From Corynespora cassiicola (taxonomy: Eukaryota; Ascomycota; Dothideomycetes; Pleosporales; Corynesporascaceae), in the NCBI GenBank assembly GCA_022059125.1, contig JAEUWY010000008.1, positions 1,674,001-1,738,000 on the forward strand: a stretch of 64,000 nucleotides of DNA, written 5' to 3'. The notes beneath the pieces were generated by a model. The model was not told the origin of the DNA and searched no databases. It saw only the letters and a list, made by a program, of their open reading frames with translations. This document shows positions 34,794 through 46,604 of this stretch, one piece after another (the stretch's first letter is position 1; every line of letters begins with the position of its first letter). The position numbers and the translations under genes are program-made.

Positions 34794-36290
34794 CCTGCTG
34801 CCAGGCGTGCCCTCCCCCCCTCCCCCCCTCCCCCCAAATCCGCCATTGGCCTCCTGCGCTGGCCTGCGCGGGCCTGCGCTGGCCCACGGCCCATGGCGTC
34901 GCCGCCCACACCACCACGCCGTCCCCTCCCCGAAAAGCCAAAAAGCCAAAAGCCAAAAGCCAAAAAAGCCAGACAGCCAAACCTAACCGCGCCGGGGCAG
35001 CCAGAAAAACGAAGCAGACCCACGGCGACAAGTCTGGCGCTGCCAGCAGGCTAGCCGGCCAGCCAGCGGGCAGGCGAGCAAGCAAAGCACGCACGCACGC
35101 ACCCTCGCTCGCACGACCGCTCGACCGCTCGACCGCACGCCCACACGCAGCGGCCGGCGGGATAGCTCGCGATGCTAGCAGCGGCGCGCGGTGCGAATGC
35201 CAGGCCCCTCGGCCAGGGCTCGATGGCAGCGTGCCAGTGTGCCAGTCCAAGTGCCAGTGCGCCCACCAGCGCAGCGCCCGGCCAGTGCAGGCCGCCCGTG
35301 CACGCAGCAGCACGCCAGTGCTCCCCACACCCTAATCCTCGCCCACCGTCGACCGCGCCCGTAAAGCAGCCTCGAGGGCATCCCAGTGCTAGCTGCTAGC
35401 GGCGCTTGCGGCCCTGCACCTGCACGTAGTGCGTCCGGGGTCCTGCGGTGGTGGCAGACGCTTGAGCCAGCCTGCTCCTCTCCTGGCCTTGGCCTACCCA
35501 GCCTATGATGAATGTGCTGTGATTCCAAAGACGTAAACCCAAGCATGCGAATTTATCAATCAGCCCTCCCCAATTGATGCCCGCTGATCACTCCAAATGC
35601 TCACTCAATTCCAAACTGTCGCCTGCCCTCCCTCTATACCACCACAAGTCAATCAGTGCTCCGTTCATACCTGTTGACCTTCACATCTTTTCTTCTTTGT
35701 TGCTGGCCCCCTCGACCCGGCCACTAACGTCGCTGTCCCCCCTCCGAAACCCTACACACACACCCTATCCGCCTGCCCTCAGCGCAGCACAAACCACAAA
35801 CCACACCGCACCACAACAACGCAGCCCACGCCCCCCTTCTTGCTCTCTTCTTCTCCACACTGCTGCCCTGCACTTGAAACGCTCGACCACCTGCCACTCC
35901 GTCATACGCGACCCCAGCGCCCGAAAACTCAATCTCTGTGGTCCATTGCCACGGCTCCTGCTTAGCACTGGTCCTGCGATCGGCATCCCGACGTGTTAAT
36001 CCTTACTCGACCCGGAAGCCCTCTAGGCGGGTATTCCCAGCGTCAGACTCGAGTTCAAAAGGCCCGCAGATCCCACCACTGCGTGCCAGCGATCGTCTGT
36101 CCCCACGTTTCTCGACCCTCGAACCGTCCTGTTTCAGCTTGCTGGACTCTCCGGGCCACCTACAGTACACCTGCGACTGTTGCCCGACCCCTTCTTTGTC
36201 TGCCTTGTACTTCCATCCCGCACATCTACCTCTTCTTAAGGCTCCCACCTCGACCTCACTTCGCCTCATCATCCTCAAAGAATTCCCGGT

Positions 36291-37518
36291 ATGGCAATGG
36301 CAGTCGACAATCGCCAGCAGTCCCAGCTCAACGGCATGGGCTACGATCCTCTGCGTTACCCTGCGCCGCACTTCACCAACCCGTGGGTGTCGGCCTCGGG
36401 TGCCTCGCAGCAGCAGCTCTACCCTACCTCGCTCGCACCGAACGTCTCCGCTGGTCTCGAGAGCCACGCCACCTCGCAGCCTCAGCAAGTCCAGCGGCCC
36501 ACGAGCATTGCCATCCCCTATCATGGCCTCCCCGTGACTGCTCCGCCTCTAGGATCAGGTATTGCCCTCCCGGACGGAACGTTCGCAGCAGAAAACTTAC
36601 TAGATGCGTCGCAAGATCTGATGTCGCGGAGTTACACGGGCGGTTACGCCACCTCTGCCTCTCCAAACACTCAAACGTACGCTCCCACTTCGGCTCCTTA
36701 TTCTCAGGTGGAATATGGCAACAGCACCCGAAGCCCCTATGCACCCTACCAGCAGGACACTGCCCGTCGCTCTTCTCATCCGTCAGTACCCTCAACCGCC
36801 TACTATGAAAGCCCCATGGACCCCCAGAGGCAGCGCCAGAGTTCATTAGTTGACTTTAGCAGAATGAATCAGCAGCAGCCCCAGCGCAACTCGTTCAGTG
36901 ATGCCCTCGATGCCAGCCGGGGCATGGTTTCGTTGAGCCAGGCAGACATCACCCCGCGCAACATCTACGGCACCCAGGGTTCCAGCCGCAGCTCAACCGA
37001 TTCGTACGGCTTCCCATCCACGCACTCCGCGCACTCGTCCATCTCCTCCGCCAGCTACAACGGCCCCAACTACTACGGCGGCGAGGGTTCCGTCACCGAC
37101 TACAGCTCTGCCTCCGAGTCCGTCGATCTCACAAACTCGCGCACCCTACCGCGCCCCAACGCTCTCATGGGCGCCAACATCCCCCCGGCTCCCCAGTCCA
37201 TGATGGGACAGTTCAGCTCAAAAGTCTCGTCCAGCTCCCAGAAGAAGCACAAGTGCAAGATTTGCGACAAGCGATTCACCCGCCCCAGCTCGTTACAGAC
37301 GCACATGTACAGCCATACCGGCGAGAAGCGTACGTGGATTCATGCTCCGTGTGGGATTTTTACTCTGTGTCCAGGCTAATTTGTTTCCTTGTACAGCATT
37401 CGCATGTGAAGTCGAGGGCTGTGGCCGTCATTTCTCCGTCGTTTCCAACCTGAGGCGGCACCGCAAAGTGCACAAGGGCGAAAACCAGCAGGATCATCCC
37501 TCGCCCGATGAAGCATAA
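36291..37518 (+). CDS. flbC: C2H2 conidiation transcription factor FlbC
   Basis: Two exons, 36291..37329 and 37397..37518; 386 residues. In Aspergillus, FlbC activates brlA and other asexual-development genes. The first 320 residues are Ser/Gln/Pro/Tyr-rich, typical of an activation region. The C-terminus holds two tandem C2H2 fingers: one at about 320-342 (CKICDKRF...HMYSH) and one at about 349-375 (CEVEGCGRHF...HRKVH), joined by TGEKPFA. The intron falls exactly in this linker, splitting the Pro codon. The wording of these fingers, including RFTRPSSLQTHMYSHTGEK and GRHFSVVSNLRRHRKVHKGE, is diagnostic for FlbC. It is flanked by 8.2 kb upstream and 3.5 kb downstream of DNA with no other gene. 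Confidence 0.92.
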
Positions 37519-40500
37519 GCGTCGATCACCGTTCAGCGATTGACGATTGACATCTCGACTAATAATTCCGCCCTACACCCTCGAGATCTCTTCCTCATAG
37601 TTTTCCGGTATCTTTTGTGCGTTTGAGATATCCACTGTCGCGTTTTCCGCAGCACAGCGAGTTCTGGTTCGGATGCTAGATCGGGATCCTCCTGACGAAA
37701 AGATGAGACGAATCTTCTTCTATCAGTCGCTGCCCCTACCGGTTTCGAGATACCTATTCCACTGCCCCCCACCCAATATGGAGCATCCCGGCGGGCACTT
37801 GGCGTTTTTGGAGTCTGGTTCCCTAATGATTCCCCTTCCACGAGCGAGACTTCTTCTCGTTCGTCTGTATCACTATGCGACCTTTTTATTTTCCTGCTTC
37901 CCCGGGGCCGTTTGAATCTCTCTTAGTCATTTATCGCACCTTGTTTCGCGTTGCGCATTTCATGGATTTTCCGTTACACTACTTTTTTTTTTTTTGCAAA
38001 CTTCACATCCGGCCATGTTGTTCATGGGGCTTGTAGCTCCGGTCACATGCAGCACCAATCGTTCGCTATACCCTTTTAATGTTTTAGACCCTCTTTAGCA
38101 CCACTTCGGACCATTTGCATCGAGTGGCTGCATGACGTTTTGTACAGTAGCTTGGAGGCACACTTGTCACCTGGAGTTAGCCCATAGTGCGGCTTCTGCA
38201 TCTCACATCAGAAGCTGGGGGCTTACGAGAGGGAAATCCGTCACTCGTTTCGGAGGATTACCGCGAGCAAAATGACGCATTTCTCATGGCCATGAAGGAA
38301 TACGGTAAAATAATAGACTCCGTATCACTCAATCTACAGAGAGATCCCGTTCCCCGCGATTCCCATCCGGCGTGAAATGACATGCGATCAACGTCACTGG
38401 GCTCTGCTGCCATCAGGCCGCACCGTCATTTGACCCCGTGCGACCCCGTCTGGCGGCAGCGCAGGCCGTTGCGAAGGCATCGCGAGAGCAAGACAGCGCA
38501 ACAAGAACAGCGCTATCTGCCGTGGGCCGGCACTGACGACGGGCTGCGACTGGCCGCTGGCGGTGGTGGTGCTCAAGGGCCCTGGACCTAGTGATGTCAT
38601 GGCGCGTTAGACCGGACCCTGAAATGCTCACTAGGCCGCTTTACAGCGTTTGGCCCGGCCGTGATGCTTGCGCGTCCGCGAGTGGGGGAAAGCCAGCCGG
38701 TGCTACATGGGTCGTCTCTGCGAGCGCGGGCGATGTTACATCCTGAGCGCCTCGCGCCTCGCGCCTCGAGGGACGCACCCAGCGGGAGACGGCGAGCGCG
38801 CAGCTGGGAGGGTGCTCCCCGAGTCGGTGAGGGTTTGCCGCTGCGGTAGAGCCATAGCAGACAACGGTAGACGACACGGTAGGGCAGCGGTACGGGAGCG
38901 CCTCTCGCCAACCCACGCCCACGCTCACGCCCTCGCCTTCTCTCGGCCGCATCCCACTCGCAGTCTCACATGTCGGCGTCGGGCATCCTTCTCTGTCTGG
39001 CGCCCCTCTTTCTGGACAGCCCTTCGAGGGCTCCGGCTGTTGGTTGCGTAGCCAGCGAGCGCGGCAGCGCCGCAGCACCGCAGGTCGGTCCGGTTTGAGG
39101 TGAGATGGCGGTCGCCGCGGCGTGCCTGAACCGCCGCCCGAGGACCCCCCTCCAACCACAACCAGGCGTCGACGCACCACGAGACCGGCAGGAAATACAA
39201 GCAAGACAAGCAAGAGGAACAGCGCAGCGACAAGGCTGAAGCCCGGCCACCCCACTCGCTGGCCGCTCGGGGGGGATTTCTCAGACATGCCCTCCTAGGA
39301 AAGTCCGGAGTCGACCCAGGATTCAATCTCCCGCGACAACGCGCACGCATCTTCGCCACCGTACCGCTGATTGCGTGAAACTGTGCTGAACCTCAGCCTC
39401 GCATGGCTTCTATTTCTGCGTGGCCCCCCAATCGTCGTGAGACGCCGAGCTGCCAATGCCCCTTTGCAGGCAGGATTGTCGAACGTCTACCAGCCGTCCG
39501 GAGTCCCAGAGGACGAGGGGCTGCGAGCGAGCGTCGTCAGATGCCCAAGCGTTGCGGTTGACTTGAGGTTAGCCGCATGCCTGCGGTCCACATTATCCAA
39601 CCATGCGCACTTGCGATACTGTGCGGCAGCTGGCACGGTCCTGTGCGCCGGCCGCGCTACCGTCTCAGCTTGACGAGCCTGCAATTCTATCCTCCTCCTC
39701 CACCTCCGCTCCCCCTACCCTACCCTACCCTTACCACGTACGCAGCCAACCCTGGGCGGTGCGCCCCTCCGACCCCGTGTGCGCCTCTTCTGGAAAACAC
39801 CCACCAGCGGCAGCGGTCGCTGTTGCAATAACGATGCCCTGCACGGCCGATCTTGCATGCACACCCTCCCATCTGCACGCCGTGATGAATGCGATGCCCT
39901 GTCTACACTAGGCTCCCGGCCATGGTGGCTTTTCCGCTGCGCGCTGCTATAGCACTCCTCCTGCAAAACCCGCCCTACCGCCCTACCGCCCTGCGCCGGT
40001 TGCTCTATCAATGCAGCCTCATTAATCACATGGGCGGAGACGTGATCTAATCTTAATCTATTTTTCTTCATCAATCTTTTTTTTTTTTGCCTTCCATCCT
40101 TCTCCTGCCCTTCTACAAGGCTTCTCGAACAGGCATACAGCCCTCACCGCACGCACGGGGCACTTCTCGTTGACATGCAGTTGCGTGTTTTTTTTCTCTC
40201 TTCCTTTACCGCTTTGCGGCTTGTGGGGAATGGGATATATTACAAATAATTGTTCTTCGATTCTTCCAAAACGCGCGAGAAACGCCAAATAATTGTCAGG
40301 GTCAAGTTACGTGGTGGCGGCCGCAGCAACCCACGGCGTCTCGTTTATTCGGCCAGTGCCCGCGAGCCCCAAATCATCTGCGGGACAAGCGAGGGCGAGC
40401 CTGAGGCAAGACCATGCCACTTGGATGCGAAGATACGTACTCTTCCGCCCCGCCGCCACCACCACCGCGCAACAGCGAAATGGCAGGGCTTCATGCGCAC

Positions 40501-41000
40501 AGTCGCCAAGCAGCGCGTACCGCTCCTCCCCAACCAGTCGAACCGGCGATAAAGTGAACGTCTAACGGGGCTCCACCCCAAAAGCGAAACCGGACGCAAG
40601 GTCATCCGGCCATGGGACGACGCCGTGGTACTCTCTTCTCTGATTAGAGATAAACGCCCGCTCCCCCGTCATCTATAATATACCCCGCAATTTTCAGGGT
40701 CGATCCAGCCATCGCGAAACCGAACACCCCTACTCGTCAATTCCGATGCCAGTGGGACACGAGGCGTTCCTTCATGCCACCACCAGCACTTTCGCCTGCC
40801 TCTTGAAACAATCCTTCCCGCGTTACCATCTTTAGAGCCGCAACGACGCGTAATCGTTTGTCGGCTAGCATATTCCCTACAAGGCCTTTTCTCAAATCCC
40901 ATGGGTCCGCTGTGAATCCGCTCGGGGAACCACCAGACCGCCAGACCGCCACCTTTAATGTCGGGAAGCTAAGAGCTTAGCACCGCACATGGTAGGTGCT
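37519..41000. other. 3.5-kb gene-poor region downstream of flbC
   Basis: Convergent 3' space between flbC (plus) and eaf6 (minus). The first 600 bases probably include the flbC 3' end and a T-run (37984-37996). The rest is GC-rich, with no recognisable gene, RNA or mobile element. A second T-run lies at about 40077-40088. Confidence 0.5.
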
Positions 41001-41771
41001 TCAATCCCTGCCGTACGAGATCTTGCCTCGCTTTGTTGGCTTGCCATCGGTATCCTCATCGTCGGTCGCCTTTTTTTTCTTGCTTCCAACCGCGGTCCTG
41101 CTTGCTCCGTTCGAGGTGGGTTGGCTTGATTCGCGAGTGGGGAACGATGATGTCGGGGTTGGGGCATGTGACGGTGTCGTCTGCGTTGATCCCGGTGTAG
41201 ACGCTTCCTGCGCGCAGGCGTCAGCAACTGCAACTCGTCTCTCCTCCATCAAAGTCCGAGAGGAGTGTACTCGTGAGCAAAAAGAAACTGCATCGCTGCA
41301 AATCCATCGCGGACACGTAGCACTCCCGCTTAAACGCACTCTCGCCGCGCAGGATCAACATACCCTCAGGAAGCTACTTGAACTTCGACTGAATATCCTG
41401 TCCGCCTCGCTTATTGGAGCCTTTCGACGCGTCGCAGTCCCCGTTCCGCTCGTCGTGGTCGTCGTCGCTGCCCCCTTGATGTAGTTGTCGAATCCCTTGA
41501 TGATGTTTCCGGCGCTCGTCTCCTCGAGGTACGCGGTCTCGATTCTGTTGATGTTCTCTTCGAGTTGCATCTAGAAGACACAAAAGTGAGTCTTGGAACT
41601 GACACACGGAATAATTCCCCTTGATATCGGACGCACCAGATTGCTGTCAATGACGCGCTTCTTATTGAGTGACTCCCGAAGGTCGCGTCGCAATCGCTCG
41701 TAGTAGGGCATGCCGCGCGAGGCATCGGCCGCAGCGTTTGCGGCGCCGGACTGGGGCGCATTCTCAGTCAT
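41001..41771 (-). CDS. eaf6: NuA4 histone acetyltransferase subunit Eaf6
   Basis: Three exons on minus: 41771..41637, 41570..41364 and 41207..41001; 182 residues. Introns are 66 and 156 nt and all phases close. Eaf6 is a small shared subunit of NuA4 and NuA3 acetyltransferase complexes in the nucleus. The family core is at about 23-85: YYERLRRDLRESLNKKRVIDSNL, then MQLEENINRIETAYLEETSAGNIIKGFDNYIKG, a predicted coiled coil. After a Thr-rich stretch comes FSRSSSSFL. The C-terminal third is Ser/Thr/Pro-rich and ends in a basic segment (SKKKKATDDEDTDGKPTKRG), a likely nuclear signal. The reading frame stays open upstream of the ATG, but that stretch is Cys/Gly-rich and is taken as leader. It is divergent from the TFIIS gene. 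Confidence 0.92.
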
Positions 41772-42112
41772 GATGCTTTTCCTCGTGTCGCTAGTTGTGT
41801 AGAGTAGCAAGAATATCGTAGGTGTGCTTGACTGCCGCCGGAGCTGGACGTTTGCGATTGTGTTTCTCAGGGCTTCTGGACCTTCGACCGCGAGGTTCCA
41901 CGCTAGCGTGCCTTGGCGCGCGGGCCGCATCAGGCAAACAGCGACTTCATTCAATTCACAGCAGCAGCAGCCACCACCGCCTCTCCACCCACCCCACACC
42001 TGCCCACCTCAGTTCCCCATCTCTGGGACGCTGCTGATCGCCACCACCACTCAGCCTCCTCCCCAACGGTTCGTTTGCGATCGACTGCTGTTCCCGCGCC
42101 TGCCCTATCATC
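41772..42112. promoter_or_regulatory. Divergent promoter, eaf6 / TFIIS
   Basis: A 341-bp bidirectional region between a chromatin-acetylation gene and a transcription-elongation gene. The TFIIS side (41950-42100) is CCA/CAC-rich and probably the leader. Confidence 0.6.
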
Positions 42113-43104
42113 ATGGACGTCAAAGAAATCGAGCTCCGCGGCAAGGCCATCTCCAAGGCCATATCCGAGAATGAGCCCGGCTCCTCGCTCATCAAGCTCC
42201 TCGATGACCTCAAGACGGGCGTGAAGCCAACCGAGGATCTGCTGCGACAGACGAGAATCGGTGTCACGGTCAACCGCCTCCGCACGCACAAGGACCCCGC
42301 CGTAGCCAAGTCCGCTTCCGAATTGGTCTCAAGATGGAAGGAAGAGGTTAACAAGAACAAGAAGAAGGGTTCCGCGGCCGCAAAAGTCGCGGCCGCCGCG
42401 AATGGCTCCGCCTCCCCCGCCCCAGCGTCTGGCACGGCCTCGCCGGCTCCCGCGAAGAAGAAGCACAATGTGGATCCCGAGAAGCGCACTCACAAGACGG
42501 ACAAGGTGGACTACCGCACCACCGGCACCGAGGCCCGCGACAACTGTGTCAGGCTCATGTACGACGGTTTGGCCTTTATGAGTGAGGAGCGTAAGTGCCA
42601 TCTCCCCAGCCGAAACTTTTTTTTTCCTTGCGCATGCGCGCGCGCATGTGGGCACACACAGCTAACAGCAGCCCCCCAGTTCCCAACGAGATCCTCAGCG
42701 TGGCCAAGACGATCGAATCGGCCGCCTACGCCAACGCCGGCAGCCTCAACAGTGCTTACAAGGAGAAGATGCGCTCCCTGTACCAGAACCTCAAGAACAA
42801 GTCCAACCCCAACCTGCGCCGCCGCGTGCTCATGGGCGAGATCCCGGCCAAGCGCTTCGTGGTGATGACGCACGACGAGATGAAGTCGGACGAGCGGCGC
42901 GCCGCAGACGCCAAGATCGAGAAGGAGAATATGAACTCGGCCATGGTGGCGCAGGTGGAGAAGAGCATCTCGACCGAGTTCCAGTGCGGAAAGTGCAAGA
43001 AGAAGATGGTCAGCTATAGCCAGGCGCAGACGAGGTCTGCCGATGAGCCGATGACGACGTTTTGCGAGTGCATGAACTGTGGTAATCGCTGGAAATTTTC
43101 TTAG
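42113..43104 (+). CDS. dst1: Transcription elongation factor TFIIS
   Basis: Two exons, 42113..42590 and 42680..43104; 300 residues. TFIIS rescues backtracked RNA polymerase II by stimulating transcript cleavage. Domain I (TFIIS N-terminal helical bundle, about 1-82) ends in RWKEEVNK. A Lys/Ala/Pro linker follows, then domain II (about 130-240; RDNCVRLMYDGLAFM, VAKTIESAAY, LYQNLKNKSNPNLRRRVLMGEI). The C-terminal zinc ribbon has CGKC and CMNC pairs and the catalytic RSADEPMTTF loop, whose Asp-Glu pair is needed for cleavage. Length fits the family (yeast 309). The 89-nt intron falls within domain II. Confidence 0.96.
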
Positions 43105-45984
43105 GCTTGTCGAGCACAAAGAAAAAGGGACAAAAGGCAAAGTGTGGGGTCTGGACCACTAAGTGGGGATGGCTGGCTGCGTGAGAGACAGTCGCGGAGG
43201 GAGGGAGGGGGATGTAAGATTTGGGTTCCAGGGAGTTTTTTTCCATTATCATGGGCGAGTGGGCCTGAGGCGTTTTAATGGGGCATGGAGGCGTCTCAAT
43301 ATATCACGGTGTGTGCGTGCGTGTTACCTGCTGCTTTGGCTTCTTTCTATTCTTTGCTTTCACTTTTTTAATTCGCTTCTTGGGCTGGTGTGCCGTTGCC
43401 TTGATTCGCTTCTTTATGATGCGTCTCGGGATTAGGTGTGGGCTTTGCTAAGCAAGCCTTTTTTTTTTAGTCGTTGCTGGTTTTTATGCCGGGAGAGTTT
43501 GCAAAGGACATTTGTTTGATGCTTTTGCGTTGGGGATGTGGCTTTGGAAGGACGAGGGATAGAAGTTTGCGAGCAAAAAACGTTTGAGTCTTATGCTTGG
43601 GTTTGCGACTGTCCTTGCCGTCCTCCTTTTTTTTCTCTCTCGCCTTGCCTTGTCTTCTTGTCTGTGGGTTTGGTTGGCCTGGTGCTGCTGTGCCGGTCCT
43701 CGGGATTGTGGGTAGTTCTTGGTGATGAAGGATGTCGGGGTGAGTAATGGATGATGGGTGGGTGTTGTGTTGAGCTTCCTTTTCTCGAGAGGGTTATGTG
43801 TGGTTGCTTGGGGATGAGGGGTGGGCGTAGAGGCGGGCAGTGACTGACACGGAGCATGTGGGAGGTTGTCGAATAGTGGTTCTTGGGAGCTTTGTGGGTT
43901 AAGGCGATAAACCCGCTGGGATGATCTGGGAGGGTTTGTTGAGTATGATTGATGAAGGAGGCAGAGAGCTCTGTGGGAATGGGCATCTTCCATGCATGGA
44001 TGCTAGCTAGAAGTTTAATCGCTCTCTCTTCATCTGACTGCCCCTAGAATTTCGAGCCTGCTATCAACCTAGTATCACATCATATTATTATACCATGGTG
44101 AGACAATTGCATTGCTCTCTTGCTAGACGTCTGAAGGTCGTGGTGACCAAGAGAGCATGTTGCAGATGACGAAGGTATGTTTACATTGAGTGATAAGACA
44201 ACAAGAACCTCGAATTATGTTGATTCCAAAACCAAACACATTGACATATACTAACAAGCTTGAAATGGTTGCGTATCAAGTAGTATGTCCTGAGTTCCTC
44301 CTCTGATTCACCGCCAAGTTTCCTGGGAGTATCCAACACACGCACAAAGACGCAGGCTACGCAGGCTACGCAGGCCACGCATCCTACTCCTCCTTCCTTG
44401 CGAGAAATAGAACGGGCATTTACGATTTTCATCTTCAACAGCGACGAGGAAATGTCGTTGAATTGCACATGCCCCTCTCTGAGGTTGTTGAAGAACACAT
44501 CTCACAGTGTCTTTTGGTGCCAAGTTGAGAGCTTCTGGAATGGTGCCATCAATCTCAACTTAAAGTGTCTTTATGCATACGATGCATGTAGTCGTCTGTG
44601 GCAAAGCAAGCCTAATGAGGACACTCGCAAAACTGAATATTGGGACCGCTGATGGGGAGTTAGTGAGGCCCAAGGAAGGCTTGTCTGTTATTGACCACAG
44701 CGAGGCTGTTATATAGAGGAAATTCAATCATATTGTGGATCAACACAGCGGCTTGGCAAAAAGGACTTGTTTACTAAAAGAAAGTGAACATGGTTCTATT
44801 GTAACGGGGTAGTCTTTCATGGTGCAGAGGGCGGAAGTTAACCACAGAGTGCCGCTAAAATAATGCCGCTGGTACACCAGCCCGCTGGAAAGCTTCTAAA
44901 ATCCTGGTTACAAACATTATGTTGACATTTTGCCTTGTCGCAACAATAGGCGTTTTCCAAACATCCGCCCTTTGACTCCGACCTATCCGTGCCATGGTTG
45001 TGCTCATGAAACAGTGGAGCATCAATTGCCTCACTGAAGAACCATGACTGCCGCTAACTACTGAGTCGTCATGGTTCCGGATAGTGAATTCACTAGCCTC
45101 TCCACCTTTTATGGAGCGAGTCATCGTGCACGGAAAACTCCGTGAAGCCATCTTCCGCCACTCTAAACGATGTCATCGGAAAAGACGGCCAGGACAAAAT
45201 GTACCGCTCCTCTGGTTCAGATATGGGATCAAACCTTACTAGGCACAGACTCACAGGGTCCAATTATATGGGGGGAAGTTTTCTCAGCTAAAGAGAGTGA
45301 TAAAAATTGGACTATACCCCCGTTCAAGCCTTCGTTACGACCATCCACATTCAGCGACAACCTCGAAGCGAACATTGCCACATCTGCCCCCTATGCATTC
45401 GTTACGATATCAGTCGTTTGAGCTAGGTATTAATTGCAAGGCTAACGCTAGCCATGTCTTTTCGCCTGGAAAACATTAGTACTTGCTTCAATATTATGCA
45501 GACGTCTCCATCTCCAATCCTTCGTCATCATCGGCAACCCGGCTATTGCCTATATAAAAACGCATACACCGTCAATTTACCGTCTTTCGCTCTCATAGAG
45601 TCAATCAGCTGTCTGCTCTTCCACGCATAGTGAGTGTGCGTAGAGATTGACTGTGGACCTCTGCTATAGCCAGGATATATAGCGCATCGCCAACAGGCGA
45701 CCGATGACATCCCCTCCTTCCCACCCCAACTAACAATCAAAATCTACTTCACCCAAACACATACATTACGGACAACCAAGCACACACTTCATATCAAGTC
45801 ATCTCAAGTCTCAAGTCTATTCATGCAATACATGCGCCCCTCTTCCTCTCTCTCATTTTCTCTCCCCGCCCCCTCTCCCCCTCTCTCCCATGAAAAAAAA
45901 AGGAAAAGAACTGAAAAGAAAACGCACACCTCGCTATGCTAAACCCAATCAATCCACCCAGGTATTTCATCCTCACACCACTCC

Positions 45985-46020
<36 letters not shown>

Positions 46021-46604
46021 GCCATGTAATCACCCCTTCACCCTTTATACCAATCTGACCCCCTCGACGGCTCCCGCCAAAGGACTTCGCCGGGAGACGA
46101 AAACGACACGGGGCCCGAAACCTCGCCAAACTCGGCCGTATACACACCCAACGCTCCGCCCGCTTGCTCCAAGATGAAGAAAAAAAGGTAGGACGAAGAG
46201 AGAAAGGAAAGAAGAAAAAAAGGTAGATACAGGTCCACAGGGAGGGCATACTCGCCTTATATTTCGCCTCGGCAGTTTCATGTCCGCAGGTTTCGTGGGA
46301 AAAAGCTTCGCGCCCTCGTGTAAAACGCCTTCCACTCCCCTGACAGAAGGAGAGAAGAAAAAGAAGACTCCAGTGCTGCGCTTTTGCGCGCACCCTTCAG
46401 CCAGAGCCCGGTTGGTTCGCGGGGGTATGTATATCGTCCCTCCCATCTCATGACATGCCCTACTCTCTCTCTCTCTCTCTCTCAACCCCCCTCCCCTCGT
46501 ATTCCCGCCTTCCTCGGGAAAAACCCCCATTGAATGTTTACACACCCAAGTATCCATAGTCACAAAAGAAGAAGACGAACAAGAAAAAATCCTCTAGTCC
46601 ATCC
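43105..46604. other. 3.5-kb intergenic region, TFIIS to creB
   Basis: Convergent 3' space. Nothing in it is recognisable as a gene. The stretch 43105-43760 is T/G-rich, as in a 3' UTR. A degenerate GCAGGCTAC triplicate lies at 44352-44380. From 45720 on, the plus strand is pyrimidine- and A-rich with CT and CA microsatellites, probably the 3' side of creB. Confidence 0.5.
45984..46020. repeat. (CT)n(CA)n compound microsatellite
   Basis: A run of CT dinucleotides passes directly into a CA run. A second CT run lies at 46462-46483. Both are downstream of creB. Confidence 0.9.

Larger units (their letters stand above)
28061..36290. other. 8.2-kb gene-poor region upstream of flbC
   Basis: No recognisable coding gene on either strand. 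Composition is GC-rich and low-complexity with many short tandem repeats, plus long C, G and T homopolymers (for example 29610-29637). Long open frames here (such as 32572..33567) have Arg/Ala/Cys-rich random-looking translations and no motif. The final 700 bases (35570-36290) are strongly pyrimidine-rich and look like the 5' leader of flbC. It most likely holds promoter or leader sequence and possibly non-coding transcripts. Confidence 0.5.

Noticed and set aside
44352..44380. Short direct repeats as a possible CRISPR-like array
   Set aside because: Three contiguous 9-bp units without spacers; a simple tandem repeat in a eukaryotic genome.
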